DNA of 14,498 nucleotides from an uncultured Bacilli bacterium (GCA_947627405.1 CANQVY010000018.1:1-14498), one strand, 5' to 3'. Numbered from the stretch's first letter, positions 6,582-12,858 are shown. Notes: generated by a model not told the origin, from the sequence alone. Made by a program: numbers and translations.

Positions 6582-6746
6582 AATTATTTTAACTTACTTT
6601 GGTAGTAAATAGAAAAAGGCAGGTGTCCTGATTCTTGGACATGAAATAGATCAAGGATTATTTTTGAAAAATAAATAGTAAATGATAAAGCTTTTTTGTG
6701 CGCATAATTTTATTAATATCATATTGTAATAGGTGGTGAATGATAT
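6582..6746 (+). promoter_or_regulatory. Long structured leader upstream of the sigma-factor gene
   Basis: The leader contains several hairpins. TTACT (6594-6598)/AGTAA (6604-6608) has a 5-nt loop. GTGTCC (6623-6628)/GGACAT (6637-6642) is one helix; ATTCTTG (6631-6637)/CAAGGAT (6652-6658) is a second that cannot form at the same time. TTATTTT (6658-6664)/AAAATAA (6668-6674) is a further small hairpin. A minimal open frame ATG-AAA-TAG sits at 6641-6649. I recognise no known riboswitch class. No hairpin plus T-run terminator is evident, so regulation, if any, would more likely act on translation or stability. The ribosome binding site AGGTGGTGA is at 6731-6739. Confidence 0.45.
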
Positions 6747-8066
6747 ATGAGAAAAGAAGATTTAAACCAAATGCATCCATCCAAATACAATGAAATGGAT
6801 TTTGATTTAGATGAAAATGATTATGGTGAGAGCATAGATTCGGATGATCTTTTACATCAATATATAAATGAATTTTCTGCCCCTTTATTAACTTTAGAAC
6901 AAGAAAAAGATTTAATTGAAAAGGTGAAAAAGAAAGATAAACAAGCAAAAGAACAATTTATAGAGAGCAATTTAAAGTTAGTTGTCAGTATTGCTAAAAA
7001 TTATGTTTGTCGTGGGATGGAGTTTTTAGATTTAATTCAAGAGGGAAATATAGCGTTGATTCGAGCTGTAGAACGATTTGATCCTACTAAAGATTACAAA
7101 TTTTCGACTTATGCAACTGCTGCGATTCATCGTCAGTTAAATCGCGCAATTGCAAATTATTCAAGAGTTGTTCGAATCCCAATATCTGCTAGAGAAAAAA
7201 TGGGCAAAATTTTAAAAACAGAAGAACAGTTAGGTCAGAAATTAGGAAGAACTCCTACCTATGAAGAAATTGCTAAAGAAGTTGGTATTTCAGTCAAAGA
7301 GGTATTACATCTTTATAAATCGTTTGAAACTACCCTTTCTTTATCTACACCTATTACTTCTTTCGATGATGCGGATGATTATACTCCTTTAGTAGATTTT
7401 ATCTCAGAAGATACGAATGATTCTGAAGATGTTGCGTTTAAAAAAAAGGCGAATTCTTCTCTTTTAGAAATATTAAAAACTTGTGAATTAAGTGATCGGG
7501 AATGGGATATTTTAATGCAAAGATATGGATTTTATGATGGGAAGCCAAAAACGTTGAGAAAATTAGCGGAGCAATATAATTTAACCTATGAATCCATTAG
7601 AAGGATAGAGGCTAAAGCCATTCGCATTTTACAGAAGCCAAATAATAAAATTAAATTTGAAAAATATATAGAGAATACTTATCAAGCTGAAAATAAGATG
7701 ATTCCTGATAAATCGAAAACAGCTCTTGAAGATATGGGAAAAATATTACATGAAAAAATAAGTTTTAAACCTATGGAAGTACCTGTTATAAATTTAGAAG
7801 ACAAAAAATCTATTTTACAATTTTTCAATGGAGTAGATTATCGTCAATTGACTGAATTATTAGGTAAAACAGATGCAATCATTGGAGCTTTTAAATTTGG
7901 ATTTATTAATAATAACTACTATTCAGATGAGGCAATTGCTAATTTCTTTTCTGTTGATTTAGACGTTGTCTTGAGTTCTGTAAATCGAATTTATGCCAAA
8001 TATGGAAATCAAGAATCAAAAATGAGTGGCAAGGTTTTGAAAATTAGTGCTAATTTGACACAATAG
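6747..8066 (+). CDS. Atypical sigma-70 family sigma factor with C-terminal extension
   Basis: This encodes a 439-residue protein with ATG start 7 nt after AGGTGGTGA. Domains in order: acidic N-terminus (1-32), region 1.2 (about 33-66), region 2 (67-140, with N-L-K-L-V-V and D-L-I-Q-E-G-N-I-A-L-I-R-A-V-E-R-F-D), region 3 (about 144-220) and region 4 (about 238-297, ending I-R-R-I-E-A-K-A-I-R-I-L). Oddities: the paired tryptophans of region 2.3 are A125-A126, the positions equivalent to E. coli RpoD Q437 and T440 are R and N, and R584/R586 equivalents are Y and S. Residues 298-439 are an extension; 366-419 resemble a second, degenerate region 4 (K-F-G-F, then S-D-E-A-I-A-N-F-F-S-V). It directs RNA polymerase to promoters, but probably not as the housekeeping factor; its targets are unknown. 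Confidence 0.9.
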   Translation: MRKEDLNQMHPSKYNEMDFDLDENDYGESIDSDDLLHQYINEFSAPLLTLEQEKDLIEKVKKKDKQAKEQFIESNLKLVVSIAKNYVCRGMEFLDLIQEGNIALIRAVERFDPTKDYKFSTYATAAIHRQLNRAIANYSRVVRIPISAREKMGKILKTEEQLGQKLGRTPTYEEIAKEVGISVKEVLHLYKSFETTLSLSTPITSFDDADDYTPLVDFISEDTNDSEDVAFKKKANSSLLEILKTCELSDREWDILMQRYGFYDGKPKTLRKLAEQYNLTYESIRRIEAKAIRILQKPNNKIKFEKYIENTYQAENKMIPDKSKTALEDMGKILHEKISFKPMEVPVINLEDKKSILQFFNGVDYRQLTELLGKTDAIIGAFKFGFINNNYYSDEAIANFFSVDLDVVLSSVNRIYAKYGNQESKMSGKVLKISANLTQ

Positions 8067-8080
8067 AAAGTTTATAGAAG

Positions 8081-8115
8081 AGAAAAAGTGCAAAAATAGA
8101 AACTTTTTCTTTTTT
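8081..8115 (+). terminator. Intrinsic terminator after the sigma-factor gene
   Basis: AGAAAAAGT (8081-8089) and ACTTTTTCT (8102-8110) form a 9-bp stem with a 12-nt loop, followed by TTTTT, 15 nt after the sigma-factor stop codon. Confidence 0.8.
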
Positions 8116-8118
8116 ATG

Positions 8119-8127
8119 TGATAGAAT
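8119..8127 (+). promoter_or_regulatory. Extended -10 promoter element before the DUF4186 gene
   Basis: TGA directly precedes TAGAAT (8122-8127), giving a TGn-type extended -10 box between the terminator and the next gene; predicted start about 8134. No good -35 box is visible at 17 nt, so this depends on the extended -10 alone. Confidence 0.4.
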
Positions 8128-8145
8128 GATTTTAGAGGAAGATAT

Positions 8146-8520
8146 ATGACTAGAGAAGAATTTGAAACAATAAAGATAAGAAAGTTATTTGAAAAATTAA
8201 AACAATCGAAGTTTAGAAGTAGATTTAAACTTATGGAAAAGGATAGAGATTATATTTATCGTAAAGGAATGGATCAAATAAAAAGTCATGCTTATGACTT
8301 TATTAATAAACGATTAGCGCCTTCTTGTTTAGTCAATGATGGGAAACAAACACCTATGAAAGGACATCCGGTTTTTCTTGCACAACATGCAACAGCTACT
8401 TGCTGTAGAGGTTGTTTATATAAATGGCATGGGATTTCAAAAAATAGAAATTTAACTGAACAAGAAGTGGATTATATAGTACAGGTAATTATGTGTTGGA
8501 TTAATGAGCAAATGAAATAG
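8146..8520 (+). CDS. DUF4186 family protein
   Basis: This encodes a 124-residue protein matching the DUF4186 family by its core: S-K-F-R-S-R-F (21-27), a R-L-A-P segment near 56-59, N-D-G-K-Q-T-P-M-K-G-H-P-V-F-L-A-Q-H-A-T-A-T-C-C-R-G-C (64-90) and K-W-H-G-I (93-97). Clustered H74, H81, C86, C87, C90 and H95 could bind a metal, but the family's biochemical role is unknown to me. It is predicted cytoplasmic with no signal or membrane segment. ATG 8146 follows AGAGGAA. The next gene begins 8 nt after its stop, and the ribosome binding site of that gene overlaps the TAG, so the two are co-transcribed and probably translationally linked. Confidence 0.88.
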   Translation: MTREEFETIKIRKLFEKLKQSKFRSRFKLMEKDRDYIYRKGMDQIKSHAYDFINKRLAPSCLVNDGKQTPMKGHPVFLAQHATATCCRGCLYKWHGISKNRNLTEQEVDYIVQVIMCWINEQMK

Positions 8521-8528
8521 GTGATTGT

Positions 8529-8828
8529 ATGGACATAAAAGATCAATTTAAATATTTAATTGGTGGATATTATGGGATTCGATCTATGGATGATTATGAT
8601 TTAAAGGTATATATTTTAAAGGATATTGAAAATTATATACGAGATTTTATAGAAAACAATCCTATTGAAAACTTTAATTATGAAGAGGAAGCATTAAATT
8701 ATGAAAGCGCTTTGCCACTCATTACTAAACTTCAAGATAGTTTGTTGGTTCTTAATAAAATAGATGCACCTATAGAGTTAATATTACTTGTGAAGAATAA
8801 AATTAAGAAATTAAAAGAGGAAAAATAA
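8529..8828 (+). CDS. Hypothetical protein (99 residues)
   Basis: I do not recognise this family. It is a small acidic/basic mixed helical protein without membrane segment, signal peptide or cysteine. Two helical stretches are apparent: about 22-45 (acidic, aromatic) and 60-99 (Leu/Ile-rich, ending in a lysine-rich tail). The ATG is preceded by AGGTG, which overlaps the stop codon of the DUF4186 gene, giving a tight two-gene operon. It may work with that protein, which is inference from spacing only. A terminator starts 2 nt after its stop. Confidence 0.8.
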   Translation: MDIKDQFKYLIGGYYGIRSMDDYDLKVYILKDIENYIRDFIENNPIENFNYEEEALNYESALPLITKLQDSLLVLNKIDAPIELILLVKNKIKKLKEEK

Positions 8829-8830
8829 AA

Positions 8831-8869
8831 AGTAAGCCAATCATTTTGAATCATGTGCTTACTCTTTTT
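8831..8869. terminator. Bidirectional terminator between convergent genes
   Basis: AGTAAGC (8831-8837) and GCTTACT (8857-8863) form a 7-bp stem. On + it is followed by CTTTTTA; on - it is followed by TTTTTATTTTT. It sits between the end of the 99-residue gene and the end of the minus-strand yhgE gene, serving both. Confidence 0.78.
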
Positions 8870-8874
8870 ACTTT

Positions 8875-10863
8875 CTATTTGTTGTTTTTTCTTTGTTTAT
8901 TTATATCTAATATGAAATTGATCATAAAGAATATTACAAAGATGCCTATTACAATGATTAAGTTTTTCATTAATAGATTGCTTTCTATACTTATTAAACA
9001 TTCTTTGAATAAATTTATGGTATAGGTCATAGGCAATAGATTATGTAATCCTCTAAATCCCTTTGTAACTGTTTCAATTGGGAAGGTTCCTCCAGAGGCG
9101 GCCAGTTGTAATACTAAAATGATAAGGGCTAAGAATTTACCAATATCTTTGAAATTCATAATTAAGAAATTCATGATGGCTATAAATGTATTGGATACAA
9201 GAACAAGAATCAATAAATATAGAGCATAATTTGTAATTTTAAGATTTAAAAGTAGGCTTAATAAGAGACCTAACACGATTCCAGAAATTGTTGCTAATCC
9301 ATGATAGCAAAGGGTTCTCTTTACATATTGATTACTCTTAGAATCTAAGATTTTAAATCTTTCTTTCTTATCAAAAAAGAGAATAATATATAGCATTAGA
9401 CAACCAATCCAAAGGCCTATGGAGATAAATAGAGGGGAGAATGCAGTTCCATAGGAATCCACTTTATTTACTTCTTTTTTTTCTATTTTTACGGGTTTTT
9501 TACTATATTCAACTAAATTATTTGTTTTCTGTAAATCGTTTTTTGTTGTATTTCTTTTTTGATCCAATGTATTTTTTGAAAGGAATACTTTTTTATTTAA
9601 TGTATCAATACCATTATTTAGATTTTTATTTCCTTTGTATAGATCATTAATACTTGATTCAATTTTGTCCGAATAAGTGGAAATTGTATTCGTTCCGGCA
9701 TTTAATTGATTCATACCATTTACTAATTTTGAAGAAGCATCATGTAATTGATTCATACCTGTATTGAGTTCATCTAGCTTTGTTGTTGCTTTAGAAAGTG
9801 TCGCCATTTTTGTATTTATTATGTTTAAATTTTCATTTATATTTGTATTTGCGTCTTTTAATTCGTTGCTTGCTATTTTTAATGTTTCTATTTTATTTAA
9901 ATTTGTTGTTGTGTCTTTTATGGTTAAACTTTTAGCATATTGATAAAGTTCTATATTTGGTTTATATTCAATGGAAATTGATGGATTTTCATAAGTAGAA
10001 ATTATATATTGTGCATAACTGTTTGTTAGTTCCAAGGTAGAATTCATTCCATTTATGTAATCATTAAAATTTTTTGTATAGGTATTACTTCCTTTGTCTA
10101 ATTGATCCATACCATTTGAAAGTTGTTCTACACTTGTTTTCAATTGAGATAAGTTTTCTTTAGAGGCTACTAATGTATTTAATCCTTGATCAAATTCCTT
10201 CATTGAAGAGGATAATAAAGCTGTTGATGATTGGATTTGTTTGATAGCCTGATTATAATCTTTATAACTATTATATAATTGGGAACTTCCTTCACTTAGT
10301 TTTGTACTACCATTATTTAACGTGTTTATACCATTTTGCATTATAGAAAAGCCATTACTTATTTCTTGTAGTTGATTTGGAATGCCATTTAAATTTTCAT
10401 CTAATGTATTGATGATTTCAGAATTTATTGTATTGTCAAGATTTGCTTCTATAGTGGATACGACTCTATCAATAATTTGACTGGCTAAGTAATTTGATTT
10501 TTGATTTGGACAGTAAGTAATTGTAGGATGTTTTTTATTATTGGTATTAATACTTTCTAGACTCTTTGAAAAATCACTTGGTATTGTAATAATAGCATAA
10601 TATTCTTTGTTATTAAGACCTTCACTGGCCTTTTCTTCGCTCACTAAATTTGCTTTTAGAGATTTCGAATCAATAATTTGTTTGGATAAATTCGCTCCTT
10701 TTTCTCCTTCGTCTTTATTGACAATAGCAATTGGCAAATTATCCATATTTCCTTTTCCATAGGGATTCCAATATGCTTTTAAATAGAAGTAACTATAAAT
10801 AAAGGGTATTAGTAATACAACAATTAAAACAATGTATTTAAAATAATTTTTTTTCTTTTTCAT
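8875..10863 (-). CDS. yhgE: YhgE/Pip family membrane protein
   Basis: This encodes a 662-residue protein. It has one N-terminal membrane helix (about 10-30), a large extracytoplasmic region (about 31-470) starting with the typical N-P-Y-G...L-P-I-A-I-V-N-K-D-E-G block, and about five C-terminal membrane helices (476-653) of ABC-2 permease type with the conserved A-S-G-G-T-F-P-I-E motif (about 589-598). The middle contains many G-x-x-x-L spaced repeats (for example N-G-M-D-Q-L, T-G-M-N-Q-L, N-G-M-N-Q-L), a hallmark of the family and likely helical rods. The family includes Lactococcus Pip, a phage-infection receptor, and relates to EsaA-like proteins; physiological function is unclear. The start ATG (10863) follows AGGAGGA. 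It is the second gene of a tetR-yhgE operon, 12 nt after the regulator. Confidence 0.92.
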   Translation of the reverse strand: MKKKKNYFKYIVLIVVLLIPFIYSYFYLKAYWNPYGKGNMDNLPIAIVNKDEGEKGANLSKQIIDSKSLKANLVSEEKASEGLNNKEYYAIITIPSDFSKSLESINTNNKKHPTITYCPNQKSNYLASQIIDRVVSTIEANLDNTINSEIINTLDENLNGIPNQLQEISNGFSIMQNGINTLNNGSTKLSEGSSQLYNSYKDYNQAIKQIQSSTALLSSSMKEFDQGLNTLVASKENLSQLKTSVEQLSNGMDQLDKGSNTYTKNFNDYINGMNSTLELTNSYAQYIISTYENPSISIEYKPNIELYQYAKSLTIKDTTTNLNKIETLKIASNELKDANTNINENLNIINTKMATLSKATTKLDELNTGMNQLHDASSKLVNGMNQLNAGTNTISTYSDKIESSINDLYKGNKNLNNGIDTLNKKVFLSKNTLDQKRNTTKNDLQKTNNLVEYSKKPVKIEKKEVNKVDSYGTAFSPLFISIGLWIGCLMLYIILFFDKKERFKILDSKSNQYVKRTLCYHGLATISGIVLGLLLSLLLNLKITNYALYLLILVLVSNTFIAIMNFLIMNFKDIGKFLALIILVLQLAASGGTFPIETVTKGFRGLHNLLPMTYTINLFKECLISIESNLLMKNLIIVIGIFVIFFMINFILDINKQRKNNK

Positions 10864-10875
10864 AAATTTTTCCTC

Positions 10876-11424
10876 CTAGTTAAATAATCCTTCTTTTAAA
10901 ATTAAAGTAACTTCTTTGACTACTTGTTCTTCATTTAATTCATCTTCATAGTCAAAAAGAATTGCTAAATAAATTTTATAAATAATAAATGCCATTAATT
11001 TTGAGTTGCACTTTTTAATATTTTCTTGTTCTATTTCTGTTTCTATTTTTTCCTGTATATATTTAATGATTTCTTCATCGTATTTTTCTAATAAGTTGGT
11101 TGAAAAACGGATATCACGCTCATTAGTTATAGCATTTAACAATTTACTATTTTTTTTGAATTTTAAGATAAAAAATAAGTCTTTTGTTATTCTCTGTATA
11201 AATGATAAGCCTTGTTTTTCCTGCCTTTCAATTTTTTCTTTCATCTTTTTTAATTCCTCGTCAATAAAATATTGAAATAGTGCTTCTTTCTTATCAAAAT
11301 AAGAATAAATGGTTTTTTTTGTAACATTGGCTTGTTTTGCAATTTCATCCATAGAAACTTTATTGTAACCATATTTCGTAAATAGATCTCTGGCTGTTGC
11401 AATTATTATTTCTTTTTTATTCAT
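10876..11424 (-). CDS. TetR family transcriptional repressor
   Basis: This encodes a 182-residue protein. The N-terminal TetR DNA-binding domain spans about 5-50, with the signature A-R-D-L-F-T-K-Y-G-Y-N-K-V-S-M-D-E-I-A-K-Q-A-N-V-T-K-K-T-I-Y-S-Y-F. The remaining helical part is the ligand and dimer domain, sharing no motif that would reveal the ligand. ATG 11424 follows a GAGGTG ribosome binding site. It lies directly upstream of yhgE and reads with it, as in other Bacillota where a TetR regulator pairs with YhgE. Layered palindromes over its own promoter (11439-11473) suggest that it represses the operon, including itself; the inducer is unknown. Confidence 0.92.
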   Translation of the reverse strand: MNKKEIIIATARDLFTKYGYNKVSMDEIAKQANVTKKTIYSYFDKKEALFQYFIDEELKKMKEKIERQEKQGLSFIQRITKDLFFILKFKKNSKLLNAITNERDIRFSTNLLEKYDEEIIKYIQEKIETEIEQENIKKCNSKLMAFIIYKIYLAILFDYEDELNEEQVVKEVTLILKEGLFN

Positions 11425-11438
11425 AAATCACCTCTTTC

Positions 11439-11473
11439 TATACCAATATACTAATTTGGTATACTAGTATATT
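11439..11473. promoter_or_regulatory. Nested palindromes: likely TetR operator
   Basis: Three overlapping inverted repeats lie here. TATACCAA (11439-11446)/TTGGTATA (11456-11463) has a 9-nt gap. AATATACTA (11445-11453)/TAGTATATT (11465-11473) has an 11-nt gap. TATACTAGTATA (11460-11471) is a perfect 12-bp palindrome. They cover the -10 box and start region of the tetR promoter, a standard position for autorepression. Confidence 0.7.
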
Positions 11474-11499
11474 ATATACCTTTTTTTCATATTTGTGAA
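11471..11499 (-). promoter_or_regulatory. Promoter of the tetR-yhgE operon
   Basis: On the minus strand, -35 TTCACA (complement of 11494-11499), a 17-nt spacer and consensus -10 TATAAT (complement of 11471-11476) predict a start near 11464, inside the palindromes. Confidence 0.75.
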
Positions 11500-11679
11500 C
11501 TAAAAATGCAAAATAATATTGATTTTATGTATTTATTACATATATTCATTCATGAAAGATCAATTATAAATAAGAGTTCGATATATAGTGGTCCTAATTC
11601 AATGTTTAAAATGAAATTTTATATTTATATAAGGATTTTTATTTTAAAACAACAATTATATATAAAAAAATTAAAAAAA
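11500..11679. other. AT-rich intergenic stretch without identifiable feature
   Basis: This is the part of the 360-base gap between tetR and the Hsp20 gene that is not covered by the tetR promoter or the Hsp20 control region. An open frame runs through it in register with the Hsp20 gene, but its predicted residues are low-complexity (Ile/Tyr/Lys-rich) and it contains the Hsp20 operator and promoter further down, so I treat it as noncoding. No repeat, RNA gene or second promoter is convincing. Confidence 0.6.
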
Positions 11680-11706
11680 TTAGCACTCTTTTGTTGTATT
11701 TGCCAA
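11680..11706. promoter_or_regulatory. CIRCE-like HrcA operator, left half intact, right half degenerate
   Basis: TTAGCACTC (11680-11688) is the exact left half of CIRCE (TTAGCACTC-N9-GAGTGCTAA). After the proper 9-nt spacer, ATTTGCCAA (11698-11706) matches the right half at 5 of 9 positions (T, G, C, A, A). The site overlaps the -35 box of the Hsp20 promoter, as expected for HrcA repression. Whether a half-degenerate site still binds HrcA is not shown. Confidence 0.6.
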
Positions 11707-11721
11707 AAAATGTGGTATAAT
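11694..11721 (+). promoter_or_regulatory. Extended -10 promoter of the Hsp20 gene
   Basis: -35 TTGTAT (11694-11699), a 16-nt spacer ending TGG, and consensus -10 TATAAT (11716-11721) predict a start near 11728. Confidence 0.72.
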
Positions 11722-11725
11722 ATAG

Positions 11726-11772
11726 ATGTAAAAGAAATTTTACATATGTGCGACTTTGGGTGTCAACACATA
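11726..11772 (+). promoter_or_regulatory. 5'-UTR hairpins of the Hsp20 transcript
   Basis: ATGTAAAA (11726-11733)/TTTTACAT (11738-11745) is a perfect 8-bp stem closed by a GAAA (GNRA) loop, right at the predicted transcript start. A second stem, TATGTG (11745-11750)/CACATA (11767-11772), ends just before the ribosome binding site AAAGGAAAGG. These could stabilise the mRNA or modulate translation with temperature; neither stem directly hides the ribosome binding site. Confidence 0.5.
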
Positions 11773-11784
11773 AAGGAAAGGAAG

Positions 11785-12216
11785 ATGATTATTATGATGA
11801 TGATACCAAGAAGAAGTAATTTTGATATTTTTGATGATATGTTTCAGGACTCATTTTTTAGAGATGAAAAAAGCAGGTTTATGAAAACAGATATCAAAGA
11901 AAAAGAGGATGGTTATCTTATCTCTATCGATTTACCTGGATATGAGAAGGAAAATATTTCTGTGGATGTAGAGAATGGATATTTAAATATTCAGGCAAAA
12001 ACAGATTCATCAAGAGAAGAAAATGAGGAAGGAAAATTTGTCCGTAAGGAAAGATATGTAGGTGAATGTTCTAGAAGTTTCTATGTTGGTGAAGAGATAG
12101 AAAGCGAAGATGTAAGGGCAACATTTAGAAATGGTACATTGCATCTAGAGGTTCCTAAAAAAGAAAAGAAACAAGAATTACCAGAAAAAAAATATGTACA
12201 AATAGAAGATAAATAA
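11785..12216 (+). CDS. hsp20: Small heat shock protein, Hsp20/alpha-crystallin family
   Basis: This encodes a protein of up to 143 residues. The alpha-crystallin domain spans about 33-125: D-G-Y-L-I-S-I-D-L-P-G-Y-E-K-E-N-I-S-V-D-V early, and A-T-F-R-N-G-T-L-H-L-E-V-P-K at 112-125 (usual G-V-L is G-T-L). A C-terminal V-x-I (138-140) corresponds to the I-x-I oligomerisation motif. Family members are ATP-independent holdase chaperones forming large cytoplasmic oligomers. Start is uncertain: ATG occurs at 11785, 11794, 11797 and 11800; AAAGG (11772-11776) suits 11785, while AAGGA (11778-11782) suits 11794. The far upstream in-frame ATG at 11506 is excluded because the promoter lies after it. Likely heat-regulated through the CIRCE-like site. 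Confidence 0.92.
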   Translation: MIIMMMIPRRSNFDIFDDMFQDSFFRDEKSRFMKTDIKEKEDGYLISIDLPGYEKENISVDVENGYLNIQAKTDSSREENEEGKFVRKERYVGECSRSFYVGEEIESEDVRATFRNGTLHLEVPKKEKKQELPEKKYVQIEDK

Positions 12217-12252
12217 AGAATCTTGATGATGACAAGATTCTTTTTTTTTTTA
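12216..12252 (+). terminator. Intrinsic terminator after hsp20
   Basis: AAGAATCTTG (12216-12225)/CAAGATTCTT (12233-12242) is a perfect 10-bp stem with a 7-nt loop followed by ten T (12243-12252). Its first base is the last base of the stop codon. On the minus strand TTTATTTAT follows the stem, so it may also weakly terminate the convergent TspO gene. Confidence 0.9.
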
Positions 12253-12260
12253 ATATTTTG

Positions 12261-12719
12261 TTAATTTAGTAAGTATATTCCAATATTTAGATAGGTTGCA
12301 TAGGCTAACCATAATAAATAGGGAATGAATAAGTAAGCAGAAGGTTTATATTTTTTTGAAAATTGTATTGTATTTATCAGAACGAAAATAAATAATAATA
12401 CAATCCAAAAAACAGAAAATAAACGCCATTTGAAGACAAAGAAAATAATTGACCATAATGCATTTATAAATAACTGTAAATAATAAATAAAACTCTCTAC
12501 TTTTTTATTTCTATATACATTTCTTTGAAATAGATAATAGGCGATCCCCATTAACAGATAAATAATGCTCCAAACAATAGGAAATAGTATAGAGGGTGGA
12601 GAAAATGGTGGCTTTGCAAGGTTGGAATAATCGATGGCATTTGAGGTGATTCCCCCTATGATACTTCCTATTAATAATGGAAAAAATAAGTAAAAGATAT
12701 TTCTTAATACATTTTTCAT
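12261..12719 (-). CDS. tspO: TspO/MBR family membrane protein
   Basis: This encodes a 152-residue protein, typical for the family, with five predicted membrane helices. Conserved blocks are L-A-K-P-P-F-S-P-P (34-42), F-P-I-V-W-S-I-I-Y-L-L-M-G-I-A-Y (about 46-61) and, near the end, P-Y-L-L-W-L-A-Y-A-T-Y-L-N-I-G-I. TspO proteins bind tetrapyrroles such as haem and protoporphyrin and have been tied to stress responses and tetrapyrrole handling; the bacterial role is variable. The Trp commonly found just before the L-x-K-P block is Tyr here. Start ATG 12719 follows AAAGGA. A weak promoter (TAGACA, complement of 12765-12770; TAATAA, complement of 12743-12748) may drive it. It is transcribed alone, divergent from the TPR gene. 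Confidence 0.92.
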   Translation of the reverse strand: MKNVLRNIFYLFFPLLIGSIIGGITSNAIDYSNLAKPPFSPPSILFPIVWSIIYLLMGIAYYLFQRNVYRNKKVESFIYYLQLFINALWSIIFFVFKWRLFSVFWIVLLFIFVLINTIQFSKKYKPSAYLFIPYLLWLAYATYLNIGIYLLN

Positions 12720-12804
12720 ATAACATTCCTTTCTACTATATTTTATTATCCCTTTTATAAAATATGTCTATATTCTTTGGCTTTTTGTATAAAAACGTAT
12801 ATAG

Positions 12805-12833
12805 TTGCAAAATGATAAAAAATGTAGTATTAT
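12805..12833 (+). promoter_or_regulatory. Promoter of the TPR-containing gene
   Basis: -35 TTGCAA (12805-12810), a 17-nt spacer and -10 TATTAT (12828-12833) predict a start near 12840, leaving a short leader before ATG 12859. Confidence 0.65.
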
Positions 12834-12858
12834 ATGTCCTATGAATTGGAGATATGTT

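Noticed and set aside
6658..6700. Attenuator terminator in the sigma-factor leader
   Set aside because: The AT-only hairpin at 6658-6674 is not followed by a T-run, and the later TTTTTT at about 6690 has no stem before it.
9441..9650. Plus-strand open frame inside yhgE
   Set aside because: It is antisense to a clear family gene, has no ribosome binding site and encodes a Phe/Leu/Tyr-rich string typical of a shadow frame. Similar antisense frames elsewhere were dropped for the same reason.
9600..10350. Repeat array in the middle of yhgE
   Set aside because: The recurring CCATTTAT-like bases reflect the G-x-x-x-L protein repeats of the YhgE family rather than a CRISPR or DNA repeat.
11506..11784. 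N-terminal extension of Hsp20 from ATG 11506
   Set aside because: It would run through the CIRCE-like site, the promoter and the 5' hairpin, and its residues are low-complexity without family similarity.
12511..12726. Second minus-strand frame overlapping tspO
   Set aside because: It overlaps a well-conserved TspO frame and has no recognisable domain.
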